From Pseudomonadota bacterium (GTDB lineage: Bacteria > Myxococcota_A > UBA796 > UBA9615): a stretch of DNA of 64,000 bases. The stretch is taken from the NCBI GenBank assembly GCA_024229515.1, contig JAAESI010000325.1:27597-91596 (forward strand), in the 5' to 3' direction. Shown one piece after another: positions 60,659-64,000 of this stretch (positions are counted from its first letter, which is position 1; every line of letters starts with the position of its first letter). The position numbers and the translations under genes were made by a program. The notes below the pieces were generated by a model, which searched no databases, was not told the origin of the DNA, and saw only the letters and a program-made list of their open reading frames with translations.

Positions 60659-62829
60659 GGTGCGTCCTCCGCGGGAGCTTCGGTGGCGGTCGCGACCACG
60701 TCGATGGCCGCCGACGCGCCGGGATCGCCCCAGACGAACAGCAGCACGGTCGACCGGCCCGTGGGCTTGTCGGTGTGCTGCACGGTGATCTCCGAGGGGC
60801 CCTGCTTCGCCGACGGGGGCTTCGGCGCCGGCGTCGGCTCAGCCCGCCGCTGCATGGCGCCCAGCTGCGACGGCGGCGCCACCGGCACCTTCGGGGCGGC
60901 TTCTTCGGTCACGTCCCCCGGTCCGCCGCGGGTCTTGCCGAGGTCGTTCAGGAGGTACTCGCGGGCGCCTGCATCCGAGGCCGCCTCCTGCCAGTAGCGC
61001 TCTGCCACGATGCGGGCGGCCCAGCGAACCGATCCCGGCCCCGACGGGGTCATCGTGAGCGTCACCGCTCCGTGGGCCACCGCCTCGGGCACCGTGATCG
61101 CCACGATGCGGCCGTCCGCGGTGAGGGCGTCGGTCTCCACCGTCAACTGCAAGGAGTCCTCGTCGAACTCGATCGGCGTCGGCAGGGGCGAAACGGTGAA
61201 CCGGCGATGGAGCAGGTCCCGCCGCAGGCTCTCGGCCAGATCGGGGAGCTGACCCTCCACAAACGCCAGGAACGCGCCCGGATCGGGGGCTCCCTTGAGC
61301 GCCGGGTCGACCAGCCAGTCGCGCCACACCTGGAGCACGTCGTCGCCTGCCGTGGCGAAGGTGTCCATGTACACGGAGGTGTCGGGCGTGGACTCGGACA
61401 GCTGCGCGGCGGCCCAGACGATAAAGTCGAGCGCCGCGGGGCTGCGGGCGGCGATGTGGGGCGCGAGGTGGAGCCGCGCCCATGCCTGGCCGACGGACCA
61501 GGACTCATCGGCGGCCTCGTCCACGGTCAACGCGAACAGCCGGGGCCCCGCGCTGCCGGGCACGACGCCGGTGGGCTCCTTGACCGAGTAGAGGATCCAG
61601 GGATCCGGAGTCGTGTCCCCCGGGTCCTTGAGGGGGAGCAACTCGTTGTAGGTCTCGAGCATCCCGGCGATGTGTTGGCCGCGCTGATCGAGCTCGTAGC
61701 CGTTGGCCGCCGCAACGACGACGCGCCCGTCCAGGGCCTTGGTGCCGCCGAGCACATCCGCCCCCTCGGGGAAGGGGCTGACGGTCAGGGCCGTCGCTCC
61801 CTGGGTGAGCACGTAGGTGCCGAACTCCGCCTTGCCCTCGCCCGCCTGCCGGGTGGTGGGGTACCAGAGCACCTGCTTGGCGATGCGCTCGATGCGCAGC
61901 CCGACGTCCGCGGGGCTGGGCTTGACCTTGAAGCCGCCGCTGAGCCGATCGGCCTCGGCCCAGGCCCAGGACTCAGGCACGTTCTCCACCGCCCGATGGC
62001 GCGTCACGTCGGGCCGGGGGCCCATCTTGGGGAGCACGCGGGTGGTCGTGGGGAGCGGATCGGCGGGGTGCTGGAGGCCGTACGTCTTCTCCCGCACGTC
62101 GACCACGCGCAGGCTCCGCGTAGCGTTCCAGCTCCAGTCCGCCTTCGTCGTGCCATCGGCGAACAGGACCGGCACGGTGACCTCGGTCGCGCCGGAGGCC
62201 GGCTCGCCCGCTTCAGTGGCCCAGAGGGAGGCGCCACCGTGGAGCACGTCGATTCCGCCCTCGAACGACACGATCTCGACGTCGGTCGCGCCGGGCCGGT
62301 GCGCGAACAGGGGACGGGGCTGGGTGACGGGGTTGACCGGGAAGTGCCCGGAGTTGGAGACGAAGCTGTCCTCGACCACGCAGGGAAGCGCGCAGATGCC
62401 CCAGCGCCGGGCCTCACCGGCTTCGGCGTGCTCGCCCCAACGGATCCGCCACTCGATCAGGCCGATCAGCGCGCCGGAGGCGCCGTAGCCGCTCTCGAGG
62501 GCGCTGACGGTGTCGGCGACGCTCGCCCGGGCGTGATCCCACCGCAGGTAGTCCGCGCTGGGCACGGTCGCGCTGGCCACGCCGACGGGTCGGGCGAGCG
62601 GGCTGCGGGAGGGCAACGGGGGCGGCGCCACGACCTCTTCGAACACGACGTGCACGAGGGTCGCAGGGACCAGGGCAGTCGGTTCGGGGGTCGGCTCGGG
62701 GGTCGGCGCCGGCGTCGCTTCGACCACCGGCTCGGGGGTCGATTCGGGCGCTGTCTCCCCTCCCCCACAGGCGGCGAGAAGAGCGCCGACGGCGAGGGGC
62801 GCAAAGGGTGCGAATCCGCGGGTCTGCAT
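60655..62829 (-). CDS. Large lipoprotein, unknown, first gene of molybdenum hydroxylase operon
   Basis: A 724-aa lipoprotein: signal with lipobox LLAAC (Cys21), a Thr/Pro/Glu linker (PEPTPEPT repeats) and a large globular region with Trp-rich beta segments. Residues about 80-160 carry GYGASGALIGLIEWRIRW and a possible disulfide pair in WGICALPCVV. It is coupled by TTGA overlap to the molybdenum subunit, an unusual partner because that enzyme family is mostly cytoplasmic. No domain recognised. Confidence 0.75.
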   Translation of the reverse strand: MQTRGFAPFAPLAVGALLAACGGGETAPESTPEPVVEATPAPTPEPTPEPTALVPATLVHVVFEEVVAPPPLPSRSPLARPVGVASATVPSADYLRWDHARASVADTVSALESGYGASGALIGLIEWRIRWGEHAEAGEARRWGICALPCVVEDSFVSNSGHFPVNPVTQPRPLFAHRPGATDVEIVSFEGGIDVLHGGASLWATEAGEPASGATEVTVPVLFADGTTKADWSWNATRSLRVVDVREKTYGLQHPADPLPTTTRVLPKMGPRPDVTRHRAVENVPESWAWAEADRLSGGFKVKPSPADVGLRIERIAKQVLWYPTTRQAGEGKAEFGTYVLTQGATALTVSPFPEGADVLGGTKALDGRVVVAAANGYELDQRGQHIAGMLETYNELLPLKDPGDTTPDPWILYSVKEPTGVVPGSAGPRLFALTVDEAADESWSVGQAWARLHLAPHIAARSPAALDFIVWAAAQLSESTPDTSVYMDTFATAGDDVLQVWRDWLVDPALKGAPDPGAFLAFVEGQLPDLAESLRRDLLHRRFTVSPLPTPIEFDEDSLQLTVETDALTADGRIVAITVPEAVAHGAVTLTMTPSGPGSVRWAARIVAERYWQEAASDAGAREYLLNDLGKTRGGPGDVTEEAAPKVPVAPPSQLGAMQRRAEPTPAPKPPSAKQGPSEITVQHTDKPTGRSTVLLFVWGDPGASAAIDVVATATEAPAEDAP

Positions 62830-62882
62830 GAGGCGACGGATCCTACCGCAGAGTGCGGATTGCGCGGGACGGCCACCGTCGC

Positions 62883-62888
62883 TATAGG
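62883..62888 (+). promoter_or_regulatory. -10 box (TATAGG) of nadA
   Basis: TATAGG ends eight bases before the ATG at 62897, so transcription would start at or within a few bases of the start codon. CCGCA-GAG-TGCGG (62847-62859) upstream is a small dyad. Confidence 0.4.
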
Positions 62889-62896
62889 TGCCTCAC

Positions 62897-63856
<960 letters not shown>

Positions 63857-63892
63857 ACTGGCGTTGGTGCATGGCTCGGCGTCTTGACCTGC

Positions 63893-63909
63893 TGGGCCTG
63901 CTCGGCCCA
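63893..63909 (+). terminator. Small hairpin after nadA
   Basis: TGGGCC-TGCTC-GGCCCA, a 6-bp stem with five-base loop, 36 bases beyond the nadA stop. No T run follows. Confidence 0.25.
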
Positions 63910-63947
63910 CGGTGCTCCTCGAGGATCAGCCTCCGGAGACGACCAAG

Positions 63948-64000
63948 ATGGCCGCGCGTACAAAGAGCAAGGTGACACTGAAGTACAAGACGAAGTACCG
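63948..64000 (+). CDS. Start of a Lys-rich protein, cut by window end
   Basis: An ATG with GGAGA eight bases upstream opens a frame starting MAARTKSKVTLKYKTKY that is still open at the last base. Only 17 complete codons can be read. The basic composition suggests a nucleic-acid-binding or ribosomal protein, but no family can be claimed. Confidence 0.45.
   Translation, partial: MAARTKSKVTLKYKTKY

Noticed and set aside
63871..63975. Small ORF after nadA starting MARRLDLLG
   Set aside because: No ribosome binding site, Arg-rich shadow composition, and it overlaps the better supported start at 63948 in another frame.

Overview
The window is very GC-rich, gene-dense DNA that looks like a Myxococcota (former deltaproteobacterial) chromosome. 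The main pointers are several large exported proteins built from Cys/Asp 'MopE-type' metal-binding motif repeats (pattern CDGxDNDCDG), MYXO-CTERM-like C-terminal anchors (Cys motif, hydrophobic helix, Arg cluster), an OmpA protein with thrombospondin type 3 repeats, a fibro-slime domain protein and many lipoproteins. I see no rRNA, tRNA, CRISPR array, transposase, integrase or phage gene. Intergenic gaps never exceed about 230 bp. Four-base start/stop overlaps (ATGA, GTGA, TTGA) are the usual operon junction, and most convergent gene pairs are separated by under 10 bp or overlap.

Layout. 1-7262 is a surface-protein region: a broken MopE-repeat lipoprotein, a subtilisin-like protease with MopE repeats, a fatty-acid-hydroxylase/TetR pair controlled from a 30-bp dyad and bracketed by copies of a 46-bp repeat, and a broken fibro-slime protein with a long Asp-rich stalk. 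7332-13381 holds a BT1/MFS transporter, a family 2 glycosyltransferase and a GldF-GldG-DUF4340 operon lacking its ATPase. 13391-20922 holds OmpA/TSP3, a Nudix-fold protein with a destroyed catalytic box, two tandem lspA genes plus lgt (lipoprotein maturation), a membrane/propeller protein and a broken hydrolase lipoprotein. 20927-27521 is a long minus-strand operon: two small membrane proteins, plsX, an App1-like phosphatase, tatD and comEC in two pieces. 27559-30230 carries an HtrA-like protein without catalytic residues and a PilT-type ATPase. 30220-36077 has two B12-type radical SAM enzymes around a large membrane protein.

36074-41180 holds a broken RTX-repeat protein, a 1006-aa MopE/FG-GAP lipoprotein and a small lipoprotein. 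41271-45714 holds an FAD oxidoreductase, an acyl-CoA carboxylase subunit and a lipoprotein. 45719-54809 holds ribosomal protein S1, a sulfotransferase, a membrane-anchored sugar-dehydrogenase-like protein, a DUF2723 membrane protein and a giant MopE/propeller lipoprotein. 55034-64000 holds a single-span Lys/Arg- and Pro-rich protein, a four-gene molybdenum hydroxylase operon led by a lipoprotein, nadA and the start of one further gene.

The common theme is cell-envelope construction: lipoprotein processing enzymes, many of their likely substrates, phospholipid synthesis (plsX), glycosylation and export. Four genes are interrupted by single-base shifts, all but one at a G/C run, and comEC may be a fifth. 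This looks more like long-read consensus error than natural decay, and those calls should be read with that in mind.
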